Shown here: piece after piece, positions 19,321 to 30,146 of the stretch
Position numbering within the stretch: position 1 is the first letter of the stretch
How the letters are laid out: each line of letters opens with the position of its first letter
Source: Chrysopilus asiliformis
Lineage: Eukaryota > Arthropoda > Insecta > Diptera > Rhagionidae
Direction: 5' to 3'
Assembly (NCBI GenBank): GCA_964034945.1
Contig: OZ035963.1
Coordinates: 38,446,361 to 38,510,360, forward strand
DNA: 64,000 nucleotides
Notes under the pieces: model-generated
Databases searched by the model: none
Seen by the model: the letters and a program-made list of their open reading frames with translations, nothing else
Told to the model about the DNA's origin: nothing
Translations under genes and position numbers: made by a program

Positions 19321-20144
19321 CGCGTGCGTCATCATTCTGTAGGATGTGATTAAAACTTTTCGCGATTTGCAAATACCGCTGCGCCTCATTTCTTCTATTA
19401 CTGGAGGGTGCGCCGGAGAAGGGGGGTAATTGACGTCCGATAAATTCTAATATGAATTGTGTCTTATCCTCTCTAAATACAGTATCTAATTCTTGTGCCA
19501 TTGAGGGCTTACTGGGGGTGTCTCCGTCAACCATCTTAATCTGCTGTTTCTCTTTTATTAGTTTAGACAACTGATTTTTACAGGAATTGAGCTCGGTTCT
19601 AGCTGAATCTAATTGATCGAATATGCTGTTATTTCCTAAACCACTGGATTTTAGTAAAGCTTCTAATTTTTCTAACCACTTGCGATCTCCCGGCCAACTA
19701 CCTTTCTTATCCTTGATCTCCCGTTCGATCAAAATAATCTGCCCTAAAAGCCCTTCGTTTGATAACTCGGCTTCTATCACGAGGTTCTTATAACGATTAA
19801 TTTCTCTAGAAAGGAATTCGTTTTCTTCCGAAATTCGCTTGTTCTCACTACTATATTTTTCTCGTTCGATCCCAACTGCCACAATATATGATTTTACTAA
19901 AGCTTCCGTTAATTTTCCCGGTGTAATATCGTTTGGATTCTGAACAAGTTCAAACTCTATCTTTTCGTAATCTTCTAAACTGATTCTCTCTTTAATTTCA
20001 CCTAATATTATTTCTTGTATGTAACCGAATTCTTCTGTTAACACTTTATTAACCTTTTTTTATTTTCCCGAATTCCACTTCTAAACCCTTAACTCTTTCC
20101 AGTTGTTCCTTAGTTAACACATTTGTTCCTTTTTTACTATTCAT
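19321..20144 (-). pseudogene. Element A gag, N-terminal part
   Basis: Starts with ATG at 20144 (MNSKKGTNVLTKEQLERV), parallel to element 1 Gag. After about 30 codons an A-rich run near 20045-20060 shifts the frame into LTEEFGYIQEIILGE, which then stays open through a coiled-coil region to QLPPFSGAPSSNRRNE and AKSFNHILQNDDAR. The rest of gag continues at 11721 on the far side of element B. The frameshift and the insertion both inactivate it. Confidence 0.88.
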
Positions 20145-20725
20145 CAACTCTAACCTATGCACAGAATTATGAACTTTTCCCCGTACTTATGTTATTTTCA
20201 CTTTATTTCACGGATATCTCAAAGATTACAAAAAATTCCTACCTTTACAGAAATTCATGACAAACTTCATTTCCTAGTGCTGCTGCCGTCACTGTTGTCT
20301 CTGCTACTTCTGTTGCTACTGTTGTCCCTGCTATTGCTGCTCTTACTGTTGTCCCTGTTATTGCTGCTCTTATTGTTGTCCCTGCTATTGCTGCTCTTAC
20401 TGTTGTCCCTGTTATTGCTGCTCTTATTGTTGTCCCTGCTATTGCTGCTCTTACTGTTGTCTCTGCTATTGCTGTTGTGTTTTTCACCTGACCGCCTAGA
20501 ATTGCCTGCTCCTTCTGTAGTCCACACTTTTAATGTTGCAAAAATTGTTCTCCTGTTGATATTTCTGTTCTCGGTCTCTGTTTGCTTCTCTTTTCGTCCT
20601 TCCTTCTTTGTACGAATCTTGTTAGCTCGTGGGCCTGCTGTCACTCTTTCAGAAATTCACCACCGTTCACTCGAATCACCGTAAGTTCGTGGTTGTGTCG
20701 AATTTCGCGTTTTGCTTATCGAACA
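20145..20725 (-). other. Untranslated leader of element A
   Basis: Lies between the primer-binding site and gag start, equivalent to the element 1 leader. Much of it is occupied by a minisatellite at 20281-20480. Open frames here are low-complexity (leucine-rich or Ser/Asn-rich) and are products of the repeat. Confidence 0.6.
20281..20480. repeat. 30/60-bp minisatellite in element A leader
   Basis: Tandem units of 30 bp built on CTGCTATTGCTGCTCTTACT, in an alternating two-unit (60-bp) higher-order pattern (CTGCTATTG/CTGTTATTG and CTCTTACTG/CTCTTATTG). The period divides by three, so all frames stay open. Confidence 0.88.
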
Positions 20726-20743
20726 CGTTAACCGGCTGCGCCA
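20726..20743 (-). promoter_or_regulatory. Primer-binding site of element A
   Basis: TGGCGCAGCCGGTTAACG on the minus strand, three bases from the LTR end. It has the same core and spacing as in element 1. Confidence 0.72.
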
Positions 20744-20746
20744 AAA

Positions 20747-21303
20747 TGTTGGGGTTCTTCTTCAAACGGATGATGATTCTGATTCCAAAGAATAACTCAC
20801 TCGCTTGGTTTTGCTTCACTTTATTTTATCTTTATTTTACACTAACTGTTACTGTAAACAACTAACTTAACAAACTGATTGCTGTACGATTGCCTTTACT
20901 ATTACTTTCCGTGTGTCCTACGAATGTTTTTTACTAATTACTTTACTTTTAACTTAATTCTTTTTTACAACTCTCCTTTTACAAATCTCTTTTAAACTCT
21001 TTTTAACCAACGAACTGTACAAAACTTTCTATTGCGTTCTACGCTTAACTTTCTACTCCGTTCTAGGCTTAACTTTTTTCTGAACTCAACGGAACTCGTG
21101 CCTTACTTTCTATTGGATTTTTATATGTTATCTATGCGGAAGATGAATTCTTCCGCTTAGATATATATTACATATTTCCTAAAACATTTCATTCATAAGC
21201 ATCTTAAAGTTTTTCCGAGTTCAATGGTTTATTCCCGGTCAGCAGTTCTACATTTCATGGCCGTGAATTCTTCCATTGAATCCGACCTTGTGCTGTGTCA
21301 ACA
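20747..21303 (-). repeat. 5' LTR of element A (about 557 bp)
   Basis: TG...CA segment next to the primer-binding site, with minus-strand start TGTTGACACAGC and end CCCCAACA. Its length is close to the 570-bp element 1 LTR but the sequence is different. No second copy is in the window, so the outer end is estimated. Confidence 0.6.
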
Positions 21304-21399
21304 AAACATAAGTGCATTGGATTTCCTCACTGAGTTGCATTAGTGACTTTATTGTGCAAACGATTTACATATTTTTGTTTGTGCATTTAAACATCTATC

Positions 21400-22335
21400 G
21401 TTCCATGTTTGGAAATTTGACCGATATTTTAAATAGCTCATAGTCAACGTAGAAAATCCAATTACTCATATTTCCAAACCGCTGACCGTATTATAAATAT
21501 TCTTAATTAGATCAATGTTCCAATAACTGATTACATTCCTATCATTACATTGAATGATCAGTAGAATCATCCTAACAGCACCACAGACCAAGGCACGTAT
21601 TCAACAAGAATAATTTGTATTATCAAATGTAAAACCATTTTTTGAAATTTTTACATATTCATCAACGAAAGGTCGCAAAAAAACATTTACATCATTTGGT
21701 TTAGAACAGGTGCTCCATGCTGATATTGTGTATCTCATTCCCGGAATAATATGAGATTTGGCTATGAGCCACTTTTTTCCTTATACTCTGAACATGAAAC
21801 TTCCAACTTAATTTTTCATCTATTACTACACCAAAATATTTCGCAGTTTGAACTCTTTCCAGTTCGATCGCACCAAATAGAATTTTTATATTTAGATTGG
21901 CTTTGTTTTTCTGTCTGAATATCGTTTATTGCGTTCTTTCAGCATTCCTTGTGAGTGTTTTTTGCAATGTTTAATCTCTATATCGTTTTAAATCGCAATT
22001 AATATCTGCTTCCAACGTTTTACCATCTCGAGCAATGTTAATGATAATTGTGTCATCAGCAAATACTATATATACGCCTCTGAGTAGGATATTTTGCATA
22101 CTGTGTATGTATTTATAACAAATACAGAGTAGGGCCAAGAACCGATCCTTGTGGGACACCTGTTACAATATTCACCGGATCACTAATAATTCCGCCAATC
22201 CGAATTGAAGCTGTTCTGAGTTGAAGATAATTACGGATAAGTTTGTTAGCTAAACCTCTAACTCCAAGATATTCAAGAGCTCTTAAGAGAATACCATGAT
22301 CCACAGTATCAAATAGATTAAGCAGAGTAATTGTT
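21400..22335 (-). pseudogene. Non-LTR retrotransposon (LINE) reverse transcriptase remnant
   Basis: Minus-strand fragments in several frames give RT blocks in the right order: LFDTVDHGILLRALEYLGVRG (about 22320-22250), the IVTGVPQGSVLGPTLYLL motif (about 22170-22110), catalytic FADDTI (about 22050) and QTAKYFGVVIDEKLSWKFH (about 21860-21790). These are typical of Jockey/CR1-group ORF2. Frameshifts and stops are many. Endonuclease and 3' end were not found. Confidence 0.82.
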
Positions 22336-23850
22336 AGAAACGTTGTAAGAAACAGTCGTTGATAAACTATTAAAGAATAGTTAAGGTTAGAGTTAAGAAA
22401 CTGTTAAAGAAAATAATAAAAAAAACCTAGAAAAGAAGTGAAAGTGTCTGTGTTTTATGTTTTAACGCCCCTAGAACCATTATGCTTACCATCCGTACAC
22501 CACAAATTCAATCCTACTTCTGGATGTTTGTCAAGATCATTTTCACGACAGATTAACTCCTGCGCTCGATCAGATGGATCTGAAAAATGCAATAAGCTAT
22601 TCGACCATTTCTTTAGATTTCAGTACATTCAATTTCATTTCTTGCGTCTTATCAAAATTCTACACATTGGTTCACTGTTTTGTTTGTCCAATCGTTTAAC
22701 AATTTTTTGAATAACTTCAGAAAAAAAAACTCTGACTTTTTTCAGTTATATACAAGATTGTTTTAATAAATTTTGGTTGTATTTTCATGTATTTTCAAAA
22801 AAAAAAAAGTTTGCATCGGAACTACTGGTGTAACTGACTTTTATTTTTTTCTATTCCAAGTTTTTTCCAGCACAACTAATGTAATAATTCGCTAAAGAAC
22901 ATAGAACTTTGTCTATTTCAACAACACATAACAATTTAAGTGTAAAAGTACAAAAAAACTAATGGAAAATTCTTGCGTGATATATTACATAAATTCAAGG
23001 AAAGGGTTAAGTGGCTATCTGCTGAATCAAAAGTACGAGAATTCGTACCAAAATTTTGATATCAGAAAGCAAATTGAAAACCACAACTTTCTATTTTAAA
23101 AAATTTTACCGTCAAAAATTTGAATTAATTTCAAATAAAATTTTTTTATTAATTTGGATTTAAGTAATAGATTTTTTTTTTCATTCGCAGATTGTTTCCT
23201 AATTTTATTTATAGTTTTAATTTCAATGTTGTAAATAGATTTAAGTAATTTTTAGATTAAGATTTTTGAATAAATTTAAAGATAGTCAATGAAATTGAAA
23301 AATTGTTGTCACTTCATATATAATATTTTTTTTATAATAGACTCAGTGTCATGTTTGAAATAGTATAATTATTTTTTTATTTGTTATTAAATGCATTTTT
23401 TAAGAAGTAGGTAATAGAAATACTTCTCAAGTATTTGAAACTAAAATATGGAAATTTTAACAAATTTTGGCAACGTTAAGATACTTGATTTTTTTTCAAT
23501 TTACATATTACAATAGTTTTTTAAAATTCTAACAGGAATGGCAAACGAAAGAAAAATCGGAACGTTATACATTTCATTATGTAACGAAATTTGAATTTTA
23601 TTTCGTTACGTTATTTCGTTTTGTAACAATAAAAAAATTAATTTCGTTAGGTTGTGACGTTATTATTTCGTTAAACATTGTACTGAAACTGAAAACTAAA
23701 AAAAATAGCATTTTAGTAATAGTTTATTTATCCCAAAGTAATTCAGTTCAGTTTTCATAAAACTAAATTCTATGAAAAAATTAATAAAACTTAACACAAA
23801 GAAAATACAAATAAAAACAAAAAAACTAAAATAGTGCCAGGGCCAATCGT
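22336..23850. other. AT-rich stretch without recognisable gene
   Basis: No conserved protein motif seen on either strand. 23560-23690 is rich in imperfect TTTCGTTA/TAACGAAA repeats. The short open frame at 22438-22710 has no recognised features. Confidence 0.5.
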
Positions 23851-23874
23851 CAAATACTCTATATGATGTCAGAC

Positions 23875-24200
23875 AAAATGTTTATTTAAAAAAATCCATT
23901 TGTATAGAAGAGGGGGAAAGAAGTGGTCTGATTGGATTTTGATGTATGTAACTGTTATGTAAAATCATATTCTAAACAGATTTTACCTTAAGAAATTTTT
24001 CAATACGACTCACCGTTTTTGAGAAAATAGAAAAAAAAGTATTAATTTTGTATGGGGGAGGGGAAAAGGAATGGTGTAATTTTGCCCGTTCAAGAACTTA
24101 GCCTAGCCATTTACGAGAAATGTAACTGTACAAAATTTCAAGTCGCTAGCACAATCCTTTCGAAAGTTATGCGATCAGCTATGTGAAAATTGGAATCATT
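23875..24200 (+). repeat. Diverged copy of the GACA-associated repeat
   Basis: Shares the order GATTGGATTTTGATGTAT ... TATGGGGGAGGGG ... TTTTGCCCGTTCAAGAACTTAGCCT ... CAAAATTTCAAGTCGCTAGC with the repeats at 51640-52200 and 55440-55930. It is the most diverged copy and lacks the GACA-rich tail. Confidence 0.65.
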
Positions 24201-24266
24201 TTGAGAATATTTTGAGTTTTTTTTTTACAAGTGGTGCGAATGATTCAAAAAAAAGATGAGAAGAAC

Positions 24267-24857
24267 CATTGCCTCCTATAAACACAAGGCCTCAATATCT
24301 CAAAGAACTTTATCATGACGTCACATCAGTGGTAAAGCTCTTTTCGATGTTGCTATGCAATTCAAATGGAGACAAACGAAAATTCGACTTTATCGGCTTA
24401 TATCTCGGAAACTGTTCCTTTGCTGGAAAAACTGTTTTCACTTTCCTATAGAATATTCGATATTCTTGCTTTCAGTCATATGCCTTAGTTACCAAAGGCC
24501 AACAGAAAAAAAGTTATCGAACAAAATCTTAACAAAAGTGTGATTTTTCGTTTTCTCTTCACGTCGCTCTCCACTCCTACTCTCCATCTAAAATCATATC
24601 GATTTGGGTTTTCGCAAATAATTTAATTGATATATATTCGACATGATTGGGACATGAACCAAACGACAGATAATTACATTGAGTATAATAGTGCGTAAGT
24701 CAATTTGTTGTCGCATTAATAGTTTCCGAGATATAAGCCGATAAAGTCGAATTTTCGTTTGTCTCCATTTGAATTGCATAGCAACATCGAAAAGAGCTTT
24801 ACCACTGATGTGACGTCAGTTTTAGATCTTGAGGCCTTGTGTTTATAGGAGGCAATG
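24267..24857. mobile_element. MITE with ~150-bp inverted arms
   Basis: The left arm from 24267 and right arm to 24857 are inverted copies over about 150 bp, starting CATTGCCTCCTATAAACACA. GAAGAAC lies on both sides (24260-24266 and 24858-24864), a possible 7-bp target duplication; a 5-bp reading is also possible. No transposase. Superfamily not assigned. Confidence 0.78.
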
Positions 24858-25670
24858 GAAGAACCGTCTCCGAAATAACACCAAAAAGTCTAGAATTAAG
24901 GTAGAGATACACGACGAGAGACTCTGGTCTCCAGGGTACAAAAGGCAAAAATCTCCAAAGTGTATACATGATCACAGACATTTAAGTCTGGAGATCAAAA
25001 AATAGATCTCCGGAGACATTTACTAAAAAGTCTCTAAAAGCAAAGTCTCTGGAGTGCATACACAACGCAGGTATCTCGCCTCCAAGCTTAACATTGGGAG
25101 ATCTTTTTGACATTTGGTAGTTTTTGATTGGTGTTATGCTGTGAAATTTTTCGAATTGTGGATATTTTGATTAAAATGAACGCAGAAAATAAAAAAATTA
25201 CAGCAACAATAGCAGCACTCATAATTTTGTGTTTTTCGGCTCGGGCAAATCTGTTTTTGATTTTTCGACTTCCCACAGCACCGGGCGCTCCTCAACCATC
25301 TCCAGCATTTTTGTAGTTTTGGATTTTGTCCACGTCGTCATAATATCACTAATCTAAAATATAAAATATGTAAAAACAGTTTTTTTCTTTATAAAAATTT
25401 ACATTTAAACTCAAAACAACGAAACAAATTCTCGTTCTCACAAAACAATTCCCTGAAATGTCAAAATTCGTCTCCGGAGACCAAGAGATAGATATCAAAA
25501 CGTGTTGAAGACCGGAGACGCATTAAAGAGACTCTCTCATTAGTAGCTACACGGCAAGAAACTTAAGTCTCCCAAGAGACCCTAGAGACTTGATATTTGG
25601 AGACAAATCTCCGGTCTCCGAAGTGTATACACAGGTCTCTTTGTATGCAGAGGCGAAATTTTTGGTCTAA

Positions 25671-26209
25671 AGCAGGGTTTATACACAGCGAGTAACTCGT
25701 TGCGAGTAAAGAGAGGCAAGTAGTTTGCTTCGTTTACACGATGCGAGTAAATCGTTGCAAGTAGAATGACAGCTGAATAAAACATAACCTAAAATTTTCT
25801 GAGCAAAGATATCTTTGTTTGGTTTACTGTGGAGAAGTGTATTAGGTGTTTCGTTAATATAGACAAAAAAATATACAACGCGATTTTGAAGACAATTAAA
25901 AACGCGTTCAGCTAAAAACAGGAAAATAAAGAAAATTCTAAGTGTAAATATTCTACAAAAAATGACGCCTTCCTCCGGCGAAAACAGCAAACGAAATGAA
26001 TTAAAACACACACAAATAAAACCACCTCATTTGTACACGGTTCCATGTTGTTGTATTGGTTTTTACTTGCTAGAAAAATAGAATGGCTTTCTATTATTTT
26101 TGAGAGAGCAGAGAGTATTCGCACACATATGCGAGCGTCGCACACTAGCTCAAATCGCGTGTATTTACGTCTACTTGCAGCGAGTTACTCGCTTCGTCTA
26201 AACCCTGCT
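25671..26209. mobile_element. PIF/Harbinger-type MITE (539 bp)
   Basis: Inverted ends AGCAGGGTTTATACACAGCG and, from the other side, AGCAGGGTTTAGACGAAGCG. They are flanked by TAA (25668-25670 and 26210-26212). Subterminal GCGAGTAACTCG motifs recur. Non-coding. Confidence 0.85.
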
Positions 26210-27007
26210 TAAGAGACAGTGGCGGCTCGTGTATATTTGAAATGAGGAGGCAAAGTTTTTTTTAGTTCTATAATTTTTTTATTATGTAGGAAGACGTATT
26301 CCGAATTATGTAGGAAGACCTATTCTTCTGGAGGGGAAAAGTGAAACAGAGATTGATGTTCGTATTCTATATGTGGCTATGCTTGTTCTTAGCAAAAGCT
26401 GTATGAAAGTATTTGTACGAATCGGAGCCCAGCAAACACAGAAGTACTTTTTAGAGGAGTGAAATAATGCCTGAAAGTAATGCTTACTAGAAATGAAACT
26501 TTGATAGGGCTCCGGGAAAAAAATCAGCTATATACTTCGTGTCTGTGAATACATGTAATTGCACCGTCCGCTTCTACAGAAGTAGTTCTATAAGGTATTC
26601 TGTAAGGCGTTATAAAAATACTGAAAATAAGCTCTTACAGAACTCCTTACATGGATTACTTACATAAGTACTGCACTAGAAGTAATGAACACTTTTTCCG
26701 ATAGAAAATGCACACCAAAAATTGTTTAAAAAGTAAAAACTAAACTAATTTAAAAGAAACACTTAATTATTTCTTTTTTTACTCATTCTTTTTTTACTCC
26801 CTGATGTTGAATTTTTATCTTTTATATGCGATAAAAAACGCGTTCGCACTTAACTATTTTTTATTGCACTGTCAAAACAGTGCGTTTTGTTTTGTTTTAA
26901 TTTTTTCATGCGGCAGCGGCGATGTACATAACACGCAGAGTGCCATGGTCACCAACACCAATTTGAATTTGAAAAAGTGCTTACCCTGGGCTTGCTGGGA
27001 GGCTACC

Positions 27008-27226
27008 CAGTAATCATAAATGTTTCAACTTGCGGACCAAAGTGTCCCTCTTTTCTAAATCATTTTTAAGATTCATTTTTGCGATCATCAAACGTTCAAA
27101 AATGAGTATATAAACTGGGAGGCGTGGCCTGCTTTTGAACGTTTGATGATCGAAAAAATGAATCTTAAAAATGATTTACAAAAGAGGGACCCTTTGGTCC
27201 GCAAGTTGAAACATTTATGATCATTT
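27008..27226. repeat. Short fold-back element
   Basis: Arms of about 85 bp, beginning ATCATAAATGTTTCAACTTG, face each other across a central stretch of about 40 bp. The arm sequence is about 90 percent matched by eye. Target duplication unclear. Confidence 0.8.
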
Positions 27227-27271
27227 TCTGAATTCAGATTCCAACGAATCGCTCAGGAGAATGATTCATTT

Positions 27272-27863
27272 TTATTTTATATGTTTTATACTCCATTCAG
27301 CTAAATTGGAGCGAAAAACCTCTTCTTGACCATAAAATGGTTCATTGGAAATGGATTCGTCAGAATCCGAGAAAACTTCACAATTTTCAGATTCACTTAT
27401 CACATCATTGTCATTAGAAATCAGGGGATCCCCGAGAATTTCTCGAGAATTTTCGGAAGTACAAATTGGAGATTGCTGGCTATCGGTTGAATAAACACTT
27501 TTTTTTTTTTTGAATTTGATTCAGGTTGGTCCAGCAAAGCTATATGACCATGTGTCAAAGATAATCATCTCTCACTACACATGAATGGTGCAGCGAGTAG
27601 GTTTTTTAGAATACCACATGTGCGCCATGAAAATGGCGACATGTCTGAACTGGCTTGTACAGTCGGAATCACGACCGACACCCGAGCCCCCCTGGAACAC
27701 ACAACTCTGCACTCTAAAGACACTCCAAGATGGCGATTCCTCCGACCGGAACCAATCTCGACCACCTCCAACGGCAACTCAAGAGAGACTGATAAACACT
27801 TTTAACTTGTGTTATTCTTTTCACAATCTCCTCAGCATCTCGCATTATGCTCCGACGTTTCAT
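27272..27863 (-). pseudogene. Transposon-encoded protein N-terminus, interrupted by a SINE
   Basis: The frame starts with ATG at 27863 (MKRRSIMRDAEEIVKRI), is cut at the SINE, and resumes at about 27490 in the same frame as an acidic Ser/Glu-rich stretch ending near FRSNLAEWSIKH and a stop at 27272. The LAxW-SIKHN block resembles the start of the conserved region in the protein at 28887-29312 (LAAKLSFWVLRHNISSRA). It looks like the N-terminus of an uncharacterised insect transposon protein rather than a host gene. The function is unknown to me. Confidence 0.6.
27503..27791 (-). mobile_element. SINE-like retroposon with 12-bp target duplication
   Basis: Flanked by ATAAACACTTTT on both sides (27491-27502 and 27792-27803). 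On the minus strand it ends in a run of A, the tail expected for a retroposed RNA. The body is more GC-rich than its surroundings. A GGTGGTCGAGATTGG stretch near the 5' end is loosely like a pol III A box, but no clear tRNA head was confirmed. Deleting it rejoins the flanking ORF in frame, which independently proves insertion. Confidence 0.85.
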
Positions 27864-28750
27864 TTTTGATTTTTATTTATAATTAATATAAAATCACCTT
27901 TATTTTAAACCACACTCACTCAACACAGTTTTTTGAACTGAAAACAGCATATAAAGAAAATGACACACAAACTGTAGTTATTTCTTTCGCTTTTATTAAT
28001 GACAATTCAAACAGAATTCGAATTTTGATCTTTAAGTGAACTACATAAGTTCTATTATTCTTAACTGTGACTAAAAGTGAAACAAAACCTGCCGTATTCT
28101 TCTGTCAAACATTTTCCCGCCAACTTTTAAAAATGAAACATTTGTGAACAAAAAATATGAAAAACTTTGACGGTCGGCTTTATATACTAGATACCGTTCG
28201 TTCATAAGTTGAAAATACTTGAGAATACATTGTCGTCCCTTTCAGAGCTGATTTTCTCTGTCGCACAAAACGATCAGTAAACGCTCATATTTGATGAACG
28301 TTCATTTTTTGGTTTAGTGGGTAGCCTCTATGAAGATAATTTTTTACGGAGATTGGTGTTCGTATTCTATATGTGGCTATACTTGTTCTTAGCAAAAGCT
28401 GTATGAAAGTATTTGTACGAATCGGAGGCTAGCCTCTATGAAGAGAATTTGTAGTTTATGTTTTAGAGAATTCTACATTAGAGAATAGGATTTTCTTTTA
28501 AATTATTATTTTCTGAACATACAGATTTTTATACAGTCCATTATGGTATAAAAAATTAAAGGCATACGTTAGAAAAACATTTTTATAAAATGTTATGAGG
28601 AGGCCATGCCTCCGTTGTTTCCCCTATAAAGCCGCCACTGCTAAGAAACCGAAATCTCTACCTTTATAGATGCAATATGCAAAGGTTTTTTGAATCATTC
28701 CAGCCTAAAATATATGTAAGCGCGATCACAGCGGTCCGAATTGTTAACAC

Positions 28751-29316
28751 CCCAGTGAACAAGAAATGCCTTATTAAAGGCTTATTGAGGCATTATCGTT
28801 AATGCTTACCTTTACCTTATTGTTGCCTTAATTTTGTATATGTCATTTCCCATTATATAAGGCAAACTGCTAAGGCAACATTAATACTAGATGTTTTTTT
28901 TTTGCCGGTGACGGCGCTGATTGGTTAGATGATAAAAGTCTTTGCTTATATATGATTGTTGTTTTGAATAAAAGAGGTTTTGTTTTGTACTTATTGCACA
29001 TTCTTTATAGATAAAAATATAAATAAAAAAAGTCTTCAATGGCGAAATAAAGCCTTCAATCATATTTGTTGATAATCTGGAAAAAAAGAAAATGCAGTTA
29101 TTAATATATAACATTTTGCCACCATCTACTTCACGAATGGGGCTTAATGGATAATTTAGAGGTTTTTTGGGAATGAGAGTTTGCCGGCTCTTTGGAACTT
29201 TGAGTCCAACTTTTGTTAAAATCAACAGCAAGTCGTTAACAGCTCGTGAAGAGATGTTGTGGCGTAAAACCCAAAAACTGAGTTTCGCGGCCAAGCTATC
29301 CGTGTTTTTCACTGGT
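28751..29316. mobile_element. CCCAGTG-family element, copy 1
   Basis: Starts CCCAGTGAACAAGAAATGCC and shares about 190 bp with copies at 53119-54837 and 62771-63638: the repeated AAGGCATTAT motifs, the GCAACATTAATA block and GGTGACGGCGCTGATTG. It then diverges into a segment encoding a protein fragment and may end near TTTTTCACTGG at about 29316. It could be a longer, protein-coding relative of the MITEs. Confidence 0.6.
28887..29312 (-). pseudogene. Uncharacterised transposon protein fragment (141 aa)
   Basis: Starts MKNTDSLAAKLSFWVLRHN. Residues 8-60 have the pattern LAxxL-FWxLRHNIS-xAxNDLLxILxKxGLKVPKSRQTL, then PIREVDGGKMLYI. I recognise this from memory as the N-terminal pattern of uncharacterised, transposon-associated insect and cnidarian proteins, but cannot name a family with certainty. 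The pattern is lost after about residue 75. A related stretch is encoded at 27272-27863. Because it lies within the CCCAGTG element, it may derive from that family's autonomous parent. Confidence 0.5.
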
Positions 29317-29374
29317 TCACCCTAATCGTCGTCACTAGAACTTTTGTTAAAGTCACTGTCGGAATTTTGAAATA

Positions 29375-30110
29375 CAGTAAACCCCCGCTATACGGACGCT
29401 CGTTTTACGGAAATTCGAAGTTACGGACATGACTAATATAGGATCAAATTCGCTATACGGATAAAAAAAATTCGCTATACGGATAAAAAAATTCGCTATT
29501 ACGGACAAAAAAATTTTTTTTTTTTGAATCACAGAAAAAAATCAAGAAAAGTCCTCCATAATTATGTTGTATTTATTGTAAATGTACATACTTAATTTCT
29601 CCGAAATTTCTGACACATTTTGTGTATACACAAAAGAGAATTAAAAAAAGGCAATAAAAAACTGCAGTGCGGTGTATTTTTAAAAAATCTATTTGCTATT
29701 CTTAAGCGAGAACTCCAATTGGGCAGAGGCAGCAGCAGCAGAAGCAGAATCTGCTTTCTGTCCCACAATGAAATTTGAATTCTGACGAAACTAGCAGAAA
29801 CCTACGATTGCCGCGGACAAAAAAACGTAGCTGTAGGCAGAAACCTACAGCTACGTTTTTTTGTTCGCGGCATGATTTGTCCCATAATATTTTGTTGGTT
29901 TTAACATATTCAATTGATTTATGCTCCATTTCAAGTAGTATAAATATTTTTTTTCTATAATTATATAGTTTTCTCATTATTCTAGTGGTTAAATAATTAT
30001 TTTAATATATTATACTAATCTGTTTCGTATTACGAATTTTTTTGGTACGCATCTATCTATTTTTAATAGGATCTTATACTAAAATAGGTTTCTTTTTACG
30101 GACATTTCTA
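29375..30110. mobile_element. pogo/Tigger-like MITE, copy 1 (right end missing)
   Basis: Begins CAGTAAACCCCCGCTATACG after a TA and is near-identical to 49323-50103 for over 700 bp. The terminal form CAGTAA...CCCCGC with a TA target is pogo/Tigger-like. From about 30100 the sequence departs from the other copy, so the right inverted end is lost. It contains a private inverted duplication at about 29810-29870. Confidence 0.78.
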
Positions 30111-30146
30111 TTGATTGGAACACATCTATTTATTCCCAGTAGCTCA

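Larger units (their letters stand above)
26217..28640 (-). mobile_element. hAT-like element with CAGTGGCGGCT ends
   Basis: The ends CAGTGGCGGCTCGTG and, inverted, CAGTGGCGGCTTTAT resemble hAT termini. The flanks TTAAGAGA and CTAAGAAA match at 6 of 8 positions, so the target duplication is degenerate. Inside is a 90-bp direct repeat (about 26345-26430 and 28350-28430), a fold-back element, a broken protein gene and a SINE. No hAT transposase domain was recognised. Confidence 0.6.
24899..28663. mobile_element. PIF/Harbinger-type element, host to two further insertions
   Basis: The ends AGGTAGAGAT... and ...ATCTCTACCT are inverted and flanked by TTA (24896-24898 and 28664-28666). The original element is 24899-25670 plus short right-hand pieces. 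It is rich in CTCCGGAGACC-like motifs around 24920-25640. Two insertions at 25671-26209 and 26217-28640 now make up most of its length. Its internal open frame at 25128-25316 is not recognisable. Confidence 0.78.

Noticed and set aside
20157..20684. Leucine-rich 175-residue open frame (+) and Ser/Asn-rich frames (-)
   Set aside because: Created by the 30-bp minisatellite whose period is a multiple of three; lies in a retroelement leader.
27565..27869. Several open frames of 70-94 residues
   Set aside because: They lie within or run out of the SINE body, with no conservation and a better explanation as retroposon sequence.
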